From: Lacipirellulaceae bacterium
GTDB taxonomy: Bacteria; Planctomycetota; Planctomycetia; Pirellulales; Lacipirellulaceae
Direction of reading: 5' to 3'
DNA: 64,000 bases
Assembly: GCA_040218535.1 (NCBI GenBank)
Contig: JAVJRG010000005.1
Location: forward strand, 1,798,001-1,862,000
Shown here: piece by piece, positions 45,637 to 54,557 of the stretch
Layout: every line of letters begins with the position of its first letter
Numbering within the stretch: position 1 is the stretch's first letter
Notes under the pieces: model-generated
Told to the model about the DNA's origin: nothing
The model's input: only the letters and a program-made list of their open reading frames with translations
Database searches by the model: none
Program-made: the position numbers and the translations under genes

Positions 45637-47556
45637 CTACCAGAAGATTCCGTAGAGAATCAGCGTCAGGATCACCACGACGATGCCGCAGGTTTTGGCT
45701 CCCGAGGACGGCTCTAGCGAGATGGCCGTGTTAACGGGCATTTCCTTGGGCTCGTTCAAAGGGTTCATCATAGTCATCAAGCCCATCACTCCCAAGTTGC
45801 AGAAGAAGGCGACCGCCATGCGATCGAGAAACGCCATGTCAGGGAAGGCGAACGCCAAAGCACCGTAGAGGAAGGGGTTGATCAGCAGGCCGACGACGCC
45901 GGCCATGGCTGGGGCTCGCTTCACGAGGATTCCGAAGACGAACACTGCCAAGATGCCCGGGGAGATGTAACCCTGAAACTCTTGGATGTAGTTGAAAATT
46001 CCGCGGAAACGAGGGTCACCCAGTACGGGGGAAATCAAGCAGCCAATCACTGTGAATAGCACGACGCACATCCGGCCTACGCCTACCAGCGACGATTGCG
46101 AAGCGTCGCGGTTGATGAACTTGCTGAAGATGTCCATCGTGAAAATGGTCGAAGCTGAATTGAGCATTGAGGCCAGCGAGCTCATCACTGCGCCGAGAAT
46201 CGCAGCGAGCATAAAGCCGCGGAGGCCTTCAGGGGTCAGCTTCTTGATCAGCAGGCCGAACGCGGAATCGTACTTGTAACCGATGAGCTTGCTCTCGGCT
46301 TTGATTTTGACCTCAGCAGCGGCAAGAGCTTTCAAGTTGGCGTCATTCAACTCCGCTAGTTCCGTCACTTCGGCATCCGCATCGATCTGCTTGACTCCTT
46401 CGGTGTCCGAGTACTTATCTGCGACGAACGCAGCCAAATTGCGGGCGACTTCGGGGCTTTGCTCGGCAAAATCAGCGTCGAAGGGGAATACTTTCCCATC
46501 AGCAGGGCTGCCGTCGTTGAAAGCTTCGAGAATCTTTGCATTGTCTTTCTCTGCCTCAGCCACCATATCTTGGCTGTAAACGTTGAAGGCAATCAGACCC
46601 GGAACCACAATGATGAAAGGGATAATCAGCTTCAAAGCCGCAGCGAAAACAACACCCTTTTGACCCTCACCCAGCGAGTGAGCTCCCAGGGTTCGCTGCG
46701 TGATATATTGATTTAGACCCCAGTAATAGAAGTTGGGTATCCACAGCCCCAGGACCAAAGCTGTCCACGGAATGTCTTGATTCTCCCGAGGCAGCACCAT
46801 GTGCAGCTTATTACTGTTGAGCGCGAAGAACTTCGTCAGTCCTGTCGACTCGTCTGTCAGATTCTCAGAAGCAATCGCTTCCTCTCCTAGCGTGGTGGAA
46901 AGCTGATCAACCGGCGTTTCGCCTAGAGTCCGCAGAGCGAGGACAACGACGATGAAGCCGCCGAGAATGAGCGCTGACCCTTGCAGCAGATCGGCCCACG
47001 CACAGGCTTTCAAACCGCCGAAAGCCACATACATGGCAGCCAGCACACCGATGATCCAAGAAGCACTGACAACGTTGATTTCGACGCCAAGTAGTTTTTG
47101 ACCTGCAAAGAGTGTGTCGCAGACCAAGGCTCCCGAGTAGATCACCGCGGGAATGGTCACGGCCACATAAATGACCATCGTGAAGCCGGCCATCAGTGTG
47201 CGTGAGAGCTTGTTGTAACGGTACTCAAGAAACTCAGGGATTGTGTAGATGCCCGAGCGCAAGAACATCGGCAAGAACACAAACGCAACGACCACGAGCG
47301 TTACCGCCGCCATCCATTCATAACTGGCAATCGCGAGGCCCAGCGAGCCTGCTGCCTGGCCGGACATGCCGACGAATTGTTCGGTTGAAATGTTCGCGGC
47401 AATCAACGAGAAACCGATGACCCACCACTTCAATCCGCGACCGGCCAGGAAGTAATCCTCGCTGGACTTCTCACCCCGTCCCATGAAGAAGCCAACACCC
47501 AGCACGGCGGCAATAAAAGCGAAGAAGACAGTCAAGTCGAGCGGCGAAAGCACCAT
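45637..47556 (-). CDS. Sodium/solute symporter, SGLT-like
   Basis: 639 residues, SSS family. SGLT-like phrases: EDYFLAGRGLKWWVIGFSLI, AANISTEQFVGMSGQA, YTIPEFLEYRYNKLSRTLMA, NFYYWGLNQYITQRTLGA and ASMLNSASTIFTMDIFSKF. Likely imports a sugar or similar solute with Na+. Between two membrane helices (about residues 330-445) lies an extra charged soluble loop of about 100 residues (DMVAEAEKDNAKILEAFNDG, then DADAEVTELAELNDANLKAL), unusual for the family. No linked sugar-metabolism gene is in the window. Confidence 0.88.
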   Translation of the reverse strand: MVLSPLDLTVFFAFIAAVLGVGFFMGRGEKSSEDYFLAGRGLKWWVIGFSLIAANISTEQFVGMSGQAAGSLGLAIASYEWMAAVTLVVVAFVFLPMFLRSGIYTIPEFLEYRYNKLSRTLMAGFTMVIYVAVTIPAVIYSGALVCDTLFAGQKLLGVEINVVSASWIIGVLAAMYVAFGGLKACAWADLLQGSALILGGFIVVVLALRTLGETPVDQLSTTLGEEAIASENLTDESTGLTKFFALNSNKLHMVLPRENQDIPWTALVLGLWIPNFYYWGLNQYITQRTLGAHSLGEGQKGVVFAAALKLIIPFIIVVPGLIAFNVYSQDMVAEAEKDNAKILEAFNDGSPADGKVFPFDADFAEQSPEVARNLAAFVADKYSDTEGVKQIDADAEVTELAELNDANLKALAAAEVKIKAESKLIGYKYDSAFGLLIKKLTPEGLRGFMLAAILGAVMSSLASMLNSASTIFTMDIFSKFINRDASQSSLVGVGRMCVVLFTVIGCLISPVLGDPRFRGIFNYIQEFQGYISPGILAVFVFGILVKRAPAMAGVVGLLINPFLYGALAFAFPDMAFLDRMAVAFFCNLGVMGLMTMMNPLNEPKEMPVNTAISLEPSSGAKTCGIVVVILTLILYGIFW

Positions 47557-47757
47557 AGAAAGCGATCCTCAAACCTAAAATTGATTTGGCCTTAGTTCGG
47601 TTGGCAAGCCGCTGAGATGAGCCCATCCGCCTGGTTGACTCTTGAAGGAGATCGGAGTCGAGCGACTTTTGAAGCTGCATGATAATCACAGCGGCGACCG
47701 AACGCTAGCAGTGGAAAGCTGTTAGGGAAACGCGGAGTTTGCCGGAGTGCAAAGAAG

Positions 47758-47790
47758 AACCCCTACCTTGCGCTAGGGGCTAGAGGTTTG
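47758..47790. repeat. CTAGGGG-type repeat, single arm
   Basis: AACCCCTACCTTGCGCTAGG, then GGCTAGAGGTTTG, matches the left arm at 24973-25004 with two substitutions. It lies in the gap between the symporter gene and the HELGH gene. Only one arm is present here. Confidence 0.65.
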
Positions 47791-47824
47791 AAGCTTCCCA
47801 AGGCTTACTTTGGGATCTCAACTC

Positions 47825-48541
47825 CTAAACCTTGTGATGCCGTTTGCGGATCGGCTTTTGGCGACGGGCGGCGGCTCCGCCGGTGGCTCGGTAGCCGTGT
47901 TCGATGGCGAACCACTCAGCGAATTGCTCTCGCTCGAGGTACGATGTGTTGCGATCGTCTACCAAGTGGCCCAGTTCGTGGATCAGGATGTTGTTGAGGT
48001 AGAAATCCCGAACCGTGTCCTCGGTCCAAGTTAGTCGCCACACCCCCGTTTCGGGGCAATCCCAGCGACCGCCGTACATCTTGGCTTCATTGATCACCTG
48101 AGGAGCGGGTGGGCTGTAGAAATGCTCTTCGAGCGATTCCTCCAGTGGGTAGAGGTAAATTGTTGTGCCCCACTGTAGCCCGTAGCAGGGGAAACTCTGC
48201 TTCTTGCGAGTCATGCCGCTGATTTGCACGACATCGAGTTCCTTAACGAAGTGCTGCGGCACCTGCGACAGGCGATCACGGATTTCTTCGGGAGTCACCA
48301 CATGTCGATAGCCCCAGCCAGGGTCTTGAACGACCGTTTTGTAAGTGCCATCGCGTTTCGATTCTTCGCGCGGTTCGTACCAATTCTCTGGCGGGCTGAA
48401 TGGTTCGGCAAAGTCTCGGTTGAGTGTGCTTGAGTGTGTGCGACGTGCTTGACGCGGACGACGATCAGCGCGATCGAAGGTCCGACCCTTTGCTTGTCGT
48501 ATCGCGTACTTCTGCGCGTTGTTTTTTGCGTTTCTTGTCAT
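47825..48541 (-). CDS. HELGH-motif protein, possible zinc metallopeptidase
   Basis: 238 residues, basic. Near the C-terminus ILIHELGHLVDDRN shows an HExxH-type zinc motif, with EREQFAEWFAIEHGY following at a spacing suitable for a third Glu ligand. The N-terminus is Arg/Lys-rich (QKYAIRQAKGRTFDRADRRP) without a signal peptide. The middle (FPCYGLQWGTTIYLYPLEES) is not recognised. The tail is again basic (RRQKPIRKRHHKV). Whether it cuts protein is unproven; a nucleic-acid-associated (SprT-like) role would fit the charge but is inference. Confidence 0.7.
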   Translation of the reverse strand: MTRNAKNNAQKYAIRQAKGRTFDRADRRPRQARRTHSSTLNRDFAEPFSPPENWYEPREESKRDGTYKTVVQDPGWGYRHVVTPEEIRDRLSQVPQHFVKELDVVQISGMTRKKQSFPCYGLQWGTTIYLYPLEESLEEHFYSPPAPQVINEAKMYGGRWDCPETGVWRLTWTEDTVRDFYLNNILIHELGHLVDDRNTSYLEREQFAEWFAIEHGYRATGGAAARRQKPIRKRHHKV

Positions 48542-48831
48542 CGTCGCACTCCTCTTAAGTTGTTATTAAGGAAGAACTTGCTACGTTTATAGTGAGGCGA
48601 CCAGCCTTTCGATCGAGGTCGTCCCCAAGGCGGTATATCCATCGTAGGCAGGTGGCCAGCGGGGCTCCAAACAGAACTCCTAAGTCCCGTCGGGAGCCCA
48701 ACTTAACGCCCCAGGAGAAACCCCACCAAAGAGGGGTTCGGCGGGTATTGAGGGCGGTTCTGCAGCAGGCCGCGACAGGTGCTTTGAGAGCGAAATCAGG
48801 AGTCAGCAGACAAGGCGAGAACCATACCTTG
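48542..48831 (+). other. Divergent intergenic region with hairpin-forming stretch
   Basis: 290 bp. GGGCTCC (about 48655) can pair with GGAGCCC (about 48695), and AACCCC/GGGGTT (48718-48737) forms a small hairpin. A frame joined to the glutaredoxin gene spans it but its composition (Arg-rich, no domain) speaks against coding. It could be a structured leader RNA; support is weak. Confidence 0.3.
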
Positions 48832-49065
48832 ATGAACCAGATCAATTTCTATACACGCAAGGGCTGCCACCTTTGCGACGAAGCGCTGTCGACGCTCCTA
48901 GATCACGGCGTCGAGCCGGAGACGATTGATATCGACGAGCAACCAGAGCTTTTCGAAAAGTTCAACACGTGCGTGCCCGTTGTCGAAATCGACGGCAAGG
49001 TGCGTTTTCGTGGTCGTGTTGATGAAGTGCTGCTTCGTCGTCTGCTGCATGCGGAGAGAAAATGA
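48832..49065 (+). CDS. Glutaredoxin-family thiol protein
   Basis: 77 residues from the ATG at 48832. A thioredoxin-fold protein with the active-site-like CHLC at residues 12-15 (FYTRKGCHLCDEALSTLLDH), and the cis-Pro region NTCVPVVEIDGKVRFRGRVD. Short glutaredoxin-like proteins of this kind (DUF836-like) are common next to nucleotidyl or glycosyltransferases. Its stop overlaps the next start by 4 bp (ATGA), so the two are coupled. The upstream in-frame stretch is not taken as coding. Confidence 0.8.
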   Translation: MNQINFYTRKGCHLCDEALSTLLDHGVEPETIDIDEQPELFEKFNTCVPVVEIDGKVRFRGRVDEVLLRRLLHAERK

Positions 49066-49718
49066 GAAAGGACTACGCGAATTGCTGTCTGGGATTGTTT
49101 GCCAAGCATTGGACTCCAGGAAAGGTCAAAACCCGACTAGGGGCTTTGGTTGGAATGGAGCGTGCTGCTCATCAGTATCGCTGCTTCGTAGAGACAACAA
49201 TTGCTCGATTAAATGGGCTTCCCATCGACAAGACTCTGGTTTACACCCCGGGACACGAGAGGCTTGTTTTTGAAGAGATTTCGTCCGGATGGCAGCTCCT
49301 TTATCAAGGAGAAGGTGACCTCGGAGTTCGCATGCGTCGGTTCTTCCACGAGCATCTAACGGCCAACTATCACCGGATCATTTTGTTGGGAACCGATAGT
49401 CCCAACGTACCGCTCGATTACATTGAGCAGGCTTTCGAGTTGCTCAAGGAGCACGATGCCGTGTTTGGTCCTACTGAAGATGGCGGTTACTACCTCATTG
49501 GACTAAGCCGGCCTGCGGATCGGTTATTTGAAAGTATCCCTTGGAGCACTGGAGAAGTTTGGTCAGTCACGCAGTCGCGACTGAAGGAAGAGGGCATTCC
49601 CTTCGCAACCGTGCCTAGTTGGTATGATGTGGATACCGAGTCAGACTTTAACCGCTTGCGTGATGATCTTAGGCACAGTGAAGAATCGGAATTGAGAGAA
49701 CTATCGAGCAAACTTTAG
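49062..49718 (+). CDS. TIGR04282/DUF2064-family transferase
   Basis: 218 residues. CLGLFAKHWTPGKVKTRLGA at the start, QGEGDLGVRMRRFFHEHL, and IILLGTDSPNVPLDYIEQAF with DAVFGPTEDGGYYLIGLSRP are the signature of this GT-A-fold family, annotated as glycosyltransferases linked in some genomes to arsenosugar synthesis and related to CofC. The donor is unknown here. It overlaps the glutaredoxin gene and is 56 bp ahead of thiO. Confidence 0.85.
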   Translation: MRKDYANCCLGLFAKHWTPGKVKTRLGALVGMERAAHQYRCFVETTIARLNGLPIDKTLVYTPGHERLVFEEISSGWQLLYQGEGDLGVRMRRFFHEHLTANYHRIILLGTDSPNVPLDYIEQAFELLKEHDAVFGPTEDGGYYLIGLSRPADRLFESIPWSTGEVWSVTQSRLKEEGIPFATVPSWYDVDTESDFNRLRDDLRHSEESELRELSSKL

Positions 49719-49774
49719 GGAACGCCCTGCGTGGCGTTCTCTAAAGCGGCAGATTCTCAACTGAATCGAATTTC

Positions 49775-50908
49775 ATGTTAGCAGTCAATCAATACGACGT
49801 GGCCATCGTAGGCGGAGGGGTGATCGGGCTTTCGATTGCTTGGGAGCTGTCGCGTCGTGGGCAGAAGGTCTGCGTCATCGAACGCGACCAGCCTGGCAGG
49901 GCCGCGTCTTGGGCGGGGGCGGGGATGATTCCTGCGGGACCGGTCGAAGAGTTCTGGCGGGTGGCGACACCGCTGGAACGCCTAGCCGGCCTCAGTCAGC
50001 GTCTGCATCGCGAGTGGCATGAGAGGTTGCTCGACGAAACAGGCATCGACAACGGTTACCTGGCAAGCGGAAGCATCTATCTGCCCTGCAATTCGGCTAG
50101 CCTTGCCGACAAACATCGCCGCTTGCTGGAGTTAGGAGTAAAAGTCGAAGCACTTGAGTGGCCCGATGCTCACGATGTGGAACCGGCATTGGCACCTGCT
50201 GATTCTGCTTTTCTGCTGCCTGGGGAATCACAGATTCGTAATCCTCGGCATCTTCGTGCTCTAGTCGCTGCCTGTGATCGGAATGGTGTGCGTATTTTTG
50301 CTGGCCAAGCGGTGACCGCCTGCGGTGAAAACGACAAGCGGATGGTCAGCGTAGAGACAAAGAACGGTCCTATTTCTGCTGAGCAATTCTGCATCACGGC
50401 GGGGAGTTGGTCGGGGGTACTTGCTGCTCAACTTGGGTTTGAGCTCCCAGTATTTCCAGTCAGGGGGCAGATCGCTTTATTGCATGGCGAGCGGGGAATT
50501 CTCAAGCGAATCATTAACGTTGGGCCTCGGTACTTGGTTCCTAGAAGCGATGGGCGAATCCTCGTCGGTTCGACGATGGAAGAGGTTGGGTTTGATACGC
50601 AGACGGATGACGAGGCGATTGCCGATCTGCTAGAATTCGCCGCCCAAGTTGCCCCGCCACTTGCTCACCTTACCGTGGAAAAAACTTGGGCAGGCCTCCG
50701 CCCGGCCACGCCCGATCGACTACCTCTACTGGGAAGATTGAGCGAGTTCTCCAATGTCTGGATCGCTACCGGGCACTTTCGAGCGGGACTACAGCTAAGC
50801 ACCGGGACTGCTGTCTTGATGGCTGACGCGATTTCAGGTGTGGAGCCGAAGCTTTCGCTTGAACCGTTCGCTCCAGATCGTCAGAGCTTACGCTGCGAAG
50901 CTTTGTGA
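49775..50908 (+). CDS. thiO: Glycine oxidase ThiO-like FAD enzyme
   Basis: 377 residues. FAD-binding Rossmann start (DVAIVGGGVIGLSIAWELSR), ASWAGAGMIPAGP, and the C-terminal EKTWAGLRPATPDRLPLLG with GHFRAGLQLSTGTAVLMADA identify a DAO-type oxidase of the ThiO class. It would oxidise glycine to the imine used in making the thiamin thiazole ring; other D-amino-acid substrates cannot be excluded. No thiG/thiS is nearby. The 3' end overlaps the convergent 50881 gene by 28 bp. Confidence 0.85.
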   Translation: MLAVNQYDVAIVGGGVIGLSIAWELSRRGQKVCVIERDQPGRAASWAGAGMIPAGPVEEFWRVATPLERLAGLSQRLHREWHERLLDETGIDNGYLASGSIYLPCNSASLADKHRRLLELGVKVEALEWPDAHDVEPALAPADSAFLLPGESQIRNPRHLRALVAACDRNGVRIFAGQAVTACGENDKRMVSVETKNGPISAEQFCITAGSWSGVLAAQLGFELPVFPVRGQIALLHGERGILKRIINVGPRYLVPRSDGRILVGSTMEEVGFDTQTDDEAIADLLEFAAQVAPPLAHLTVEKTWAGLRPATPDRLPLLGRLSEFSNVWIATGHFRAGLQLSTGTAVLMADAISGVEPKLSLEPFAPDRQSLRCEAL

Positions 50909-51447
50909 CCTTCATTCGCATGCCGCCAAGCGTGGCGGGTGATCGAGCCAAAGCTGTAAGCCATAAAAGCAAGCCATGCCCCAAATACGCCGCACGAGAC
51001 AGCGCCCAAGGCTAGCCCAGGCCACGTGACCTCGTCCCCCAAAGCGGTCGCCAGCCCCCATGCTCCAAGGAGCGTACCGACCGCCCCGCCGATACCCGTG
51101 ACGATGTACTTCCACCGGACAACATGGTCGCGGTAGGCGAGCGGGGTGGTTTCGACTTCCGAACTGACGATCTGACCTTGCGAGTCGCGAAAAGAGGGTC
51201 GCTGGCTGTCCTCAACGCTGGGCGTGCGGGAAGTGCTACTTAGCCGATTGCCGACAACCGTTCCAAAAACGTGTGCAAAGATGAGCAGAGCCCCCATTCC
51301 AATGACGCCCGGCCAATATCCGTCGGTCTTTACCAGAAGTGCCAGCAACACGGACAGGATGGCCATCACCGTCAGCATCTGTCTAAGACCGAAGCGCAAC
51401 AGCGGCTCGGGAGACGACTCATCGGGTTGCGATTGGCTGACTTTCAT
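50881..51447 (-). CDS. Planctomycete-type multi-helix membrane protein
   Basis: About 188 residues from the ATG at 51447 (MKVSQSQPDESSPEPLLRFG). The phrase LRFGLRQMLTVMAILSVLLALL is a recurring N-terminal pattern in planctomycete membrane proteins. Three or four more helices follow (VIGMGALLIFAHVFGTVVG, YIVTGIGGAVGTLLGAWGLA, LALGAVSCGVFGAWLAFMAY). The function is unknown. It overlaps the 3' end of thiO by 28 bp on the opposite strand. Confidence 0.7.
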   Translation of the reverse strand: MKVSQSQPDESSPEPLLRFGLRQMLTVMAILSVLLALLVKTDGYWPGVIGMGALLIFAHVFGTVVGNRLSSTSRTPSVEDSQRPSFRDSQGQIVSSEVETTPLAYRDHVVRWKYIVTGIGGAVGTLLGAWGLATALGDEVTWPGLALGAVSCGVFGAWLAFMAYSFGSITRHAWRHANEGHKASQRKL

Positions 51448-51619
51448 GGACTGTGACACTACTAAATAAGCCGACACAGGTAATGGCTACTCGCTCAGGC
51501 ATTATCAAACGACTGTTCGCGTTGGACAAGCACTGAGAACTCCTGCCACAACCACAGTCCGTGGAGTAGAATAAAGCGTCAGTCATTCTATTCCCAAGGT
51601 GCCAACTGATTTCCTCTCT

Positions 51620-52894
51620 ATGGCTTTGCTGCTAGCTACCGGATCTCCGACAACGGAATTAACTGACGATCAGCTTCGTGCTGCACTTGAAGAGGTCTAC
51701 GAGAAGCTTGGCCCAAAGGAACGTGTGTTTGCCGTTCCCCCCGACTATTCTCGCTACGCCAGCAGGGCAGGGCGGTTGACGGAGATGACCTGGGAGCATT
51801 ACGGCGAGAAACTCATCGACGTGATGCCAGCGGTTGGCACGCATAAAGAAATGAGCGAGAAGCAGCGGCTGAAGATGTTCGGCGAGACTCCCAAGTCGCT
51901 CTTTCGTTATCACAATTGGCGTACCGACATTGACACCGTGGGGACCGTCCCTTCGGAGTACGTGTCCGAAGTGACGGAAGGGATCTACACGTATCCCTGG
52001 CCGGCTCAGCTCAATAAGCGGATCAACTCGGGGGAGCATGACCTCATTCTCTCCATCGGCCAAGTAGTGCCGCATGAAGTGATCGGGATGGCCAATTACA
52101 ACAAGAATATTTTTGTTGGAACTGGCGGAGTTCGCGGGATCAACGAGAGTCACTACATCGGCGCGGCCTACGGTATGGAACGGATCATGGGCCGCGGCGA
52201 TACGCCACTGCGTCGCATTCTGAATTTCGCCCAGGACAACTTTTGTCAGCATCTTCCACTCGTCTATGTGCTGACGGTGATCGGGCCGAACGATCAGGGT
52301 GAATCCGTTGTGCGTGGACTCTTCGTGGGAGACGATGTCGAGTGTTTTGAACGCGCGTGCGAGCTTTCGCGCGAAGTAAACCTCGAGCAACTCGACAAGC
52401 CGTTTGAAAAAGTCGTCGTAAATTTGAACGCGGAGAAGTTCGAGAGCACCTGGTTAGGCAACAAAGCGATCTATCGGACGCGGATGGCGATTGCCGATGG
52501 TGGAGAGCTCATCATTCTCGCCCCCGGTGTGAGCATGTTCGGCGAAGATGACGATATTGATCGCTTGATTCGAAAATACGGCTATCGGACAACACCCGAG
52601 ATTTTGGACTTTGTTGCCAAGAATGAAGTACTGCGGGAGAACCTTTCAGCCGCGGCTCACTTGATTCACGGCTCGACTGAGAACCGCTTCAAAGTGACCT
52701 ACTGCACCGGAGAATTGTCTCAGGCGGAGGTCGAGAGTGTTGGCTACGAGTACGGCGAGCTGCGAGAGTACCAAGATCGATACCAGCCGACAGGCATCAG
52801 CAACGGCTATCACAAGACAGACGATGGCGAGCAGTATTATTACATCGACGACCCGGCAATGGGGCTTTGGTCGTACGAGGGAGACAAGTCTTGA
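51620..52894 (+). CDS. larA: Lactate racemase LarA-like protein
   Basis: About 424 residues. DUF2088/LarA family: PPDYSRYASRAG (the DxxR-type motif), MPAVGTHKEMS (His), VVPHEVIGMANYNKNIFVGTGGVRGINESHYIGAAYG with His, Lys and His at the places that hold the nickel-pincer cofactor. It would interconvert a 2-hydroxy acid stereoisomer; lactate is the best-known substrate but paralogues differ. larE at 42940 could supply the sulfurated cofactor. Start at ATG 51620; GTG 51599 in frame is an alternative. Confidence 0.85.
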   Translation: MALLLATGSPTTELTDDQLRAALEEVYEKLGPKERVFAVPPDYSRYASRAGRLTEMTWEHYGEKLIDVMPAVGTHKEMSEKQRLKMFGETPKSLFRYHNWRTDIDTVGTVPSEYVSEVTEGIYTYPWPAQLNKRINSGEHDLILSIGQVVPHEVIGMANYNKNIFVGTGGVRGINESHYIGAAYGMERIMGRGDTPLRRILNFAQDNFCQHLPLVYVLTVIGPNDQGESVVRGLFVGDDVECFERACELSREVNLEQLDKPFEKVVVNLNAEKFESTWLGNKAIYRTRMAIADGGELIILAPGVSMFGEDDDIDRLIRKYGYRTTPEILDFVAKNEVLRENLSAAAHLIHGSTENRFKVTYCTGELSQAEVESVGYEYGELREYQDRYQPTGISNGYHKTDDGEQYYYIDDPAMGLWSYEGDKS

Positions 52895-52896
52895 AC

Positions 52897-53418
52897 CTAG
52901 CGGCGACGGGACGACACCAGCGAAAGACTTCCCAGTCCGAGCAGCCACAGCGTCGAGGGTTCTGGAATGCTTGTCGTGTATTCCAAAGTAACGTCAAACG
53001 TTCCGCCAGCGATAAATCCAGGGCGTACGACCGAAACTTGCACTTCACCATCCGCGACATACGCGTCTAGTGAGGCCAGCGGAATCGTCACTGGCGATAC
53101 TGGTTGATTAGCACCGTCAAGAAAATTGACTGGACGAATCCAACCGGCGGGATCACCCGCAGTTTGGTAGCCGTCTCCGTCAACCATTAACTGTTCGAGT
53201 CGCTTATTGTTGTTCGCCAGCTCGCCTCCGGTTGCGAACAACGAGAGCGTGGCATCTCCTGCCGCGGGAAGAGCACCAGTGAAGGTCAGCACCACTGGCG
53301 TTGAATCAGGAAAGGCAACGCTCCCTGATTGCGTTTGGCTGTAGAGCGTCATCGCCGAAACTTGCGAGGTGGCAGCCGAGAACAGAATGAGCAGAAATAA
53401 TTGCCGAGAGAATTTCAT
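52897..53418 (-). CDS. PEP-CTERM exported protein
   Basis: 173 residues. Signal peptide (KFSRQLFLLILFSAATSQVSA) from ATG 53418. The body is beta-rich (TPVVLTFTGALPAAGDATLS, DAYVADGEVQVSVVRPGFIA). The C-terminus is a PEP-CTERM tripartite signal: IPEPST, hydrophobic helix LWLLGLGSLSLVS, basic SRRR end. Such tails are processed by an exosortase and the protein is tied to exopolysaccharide or the cell surface. It ends 2 bp after larA's stop, on the opposite strand. Confidence 0.85.
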   Translation of the reverse strand: MKFSRQLFLLILFSAATSQVSAMTLYSQTQSGSVAFPDSTPVVLTFTGALPAAGDATLSLFATGGELANNNKRLEQLMVDGDGYQTAGDPAGWIRPVNFLDGANQPVSPVTIPLASLDAYVADGEVQVSVVRPGFIAGGTFDVTLEYTTSIPEPSTLWLLGLGSLSLVSSRRR

Positions 53419-53535
53419 GAGTCGTGCCTTGCTAGAAGTGAAAAGCCAGTTGCCAGCTACGTCATTCGCATTTGGCACAATTTAAGTGGGTAAAAAGCGA
53501 GAGTCAAATAGAATGCCTCTGGAATCCCGATTTTC

Positions 53536-54516
53536 TCAAAAAACGCCTGAGAGTCTCAGCATCGCGATGATTCTTGAATCGTTGAAAAGCACTTGCGATG
53601 CGTAATGCGTTGGCTCTTCGCTACCGCGGAATCGCTGCTTGTACTTTGCGTGATTTGCCAAGGGGTAAATCCAACGGTTGATCCAGCGTGCGTGAAGTCC
53701 CGCTCGGAACGACCAATGCAAGAACGGGTTGTGCTGGAATCGTTTGTTCTCAACCCCCGCCAAAGGCGAAAGGCCCAGCGTAAGCGTCTTTCGCCCTTCG
53801 ATCTGAAACTTCTCGATTGCGTGCTTCATTATCGCAGCCTCGGCATAAGTCGGCGCGTTAGGGCGGCGGCGTTTGATGCAGGTGCAGTAGCCTACAATCT
53901 CTCCGTTTCGATAAAGAGGGTCGAAAAAGAGAAACGCCTCGATTCGTCCTGACGCATCAATCAAGTAGAACTTCCGCACATCTGGTTCGTCCGCATAGAC
54001 AACCGGGCGATTGAGAAAACCGACTTCGCGTTTCTTGACCGTTTTGCCTTCTTTCCACTGAGCCGAGACCTCTTCAACCTGCTCGCGAGAAATCTCGTCA
54101 AAGCTCAACTCTGCGATGCGGTAATCATGCGACTCAATCCAATTCGCCGCGTAACGCAGCCACTCCTTCTGCTTGCCGTCGAAGTAGTATTCCGTGAGAT
54201 CAAGGCTCGTATCCACGCCCATTTCATTGACGTAGAAACCCTCTCCTTCAAGCAGAGCACCGAGCTTCTCCGAAGCTTGGACAAACACGCACTTGCGATG
54301 TGCCTTGAGGAACTCGCTCACAAGGCTTGGCCACTTATCTTTCGCTGCGATGGGGTCGCCCAAAGCGAAGGTGTAACCCCACTTCCGACCGTAGGCGAGA
54401 TAGCCCTCGTGATCGCCGAAGTGTTCGAGGCCCTCTTGAACTGCCGTGGAATAAGCCAGAGTAAAGTCACCATATTGGCGGCACAGACGCAAGCGATCTT
54501 CTAACGTTAACGGCAA
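53536..54516 (-). CDS. DUF2156/LPG-synthase C-terminal-type protein
   Basis: 326 residues. A soluble protein of the GNAT-like fold found at the C-terminus of phosphatidylglycerol lysyltransferases (LAYSTAVQEGLEHFGDHEGY, ALGDPIAAKDKWPSLVSEFL, NEMGVDTSLDLTEYYFDGKQ). There are no membrane helices, so unlike MprF it lacks a flippase part. It might transfer an aminoacyl group, but that activity is not assured. It follows the DoxX-fusion gene by 41 bp on the same strand, an apparent operon. Confidence 0.8.
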   Translation of the reverse strand: MPLTLEDRLRLCRQYGDFTLAYSTAVQEGLEHFGDHEGYLAYGRKWGYTFALGDPIAAKDKWPSLVSEFLKAHRKCVFVQASEKLGALLEGEGFYVNEMGVDTSLDLTEYYFDGKQKEWLRYAANWIESHDYRIAELSFDEISREQVEEVSAQWKEGKTVKKREVGFLNRPVVYADEPDVRKFYLIDASGRIEAFLFFDPLYRNGEIVGYCTCIKRRRPNAPTYAEAAIMKHAIEKFQIEGRKTLTLGLSPLAGVENKRFQHNPFLHWSFRAGLHARWINRWIYPLANHAKYKQRFRGSEEPTHYASQVLFNDSRIIAMLRLSGVF

Positions 54517-54557
54517 CGTGGCTCACTTAATTGTTGGAATTAGCAGGGTCTTTGTCG

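Noticed and set aside
48592-48831. 80-residue N-terminal extension of the glutaredoxin gene
   Set aside because: The stretch is Arg-rich without a domain, and glutaredoxins start right at the MNQINFYTRKGC segment.
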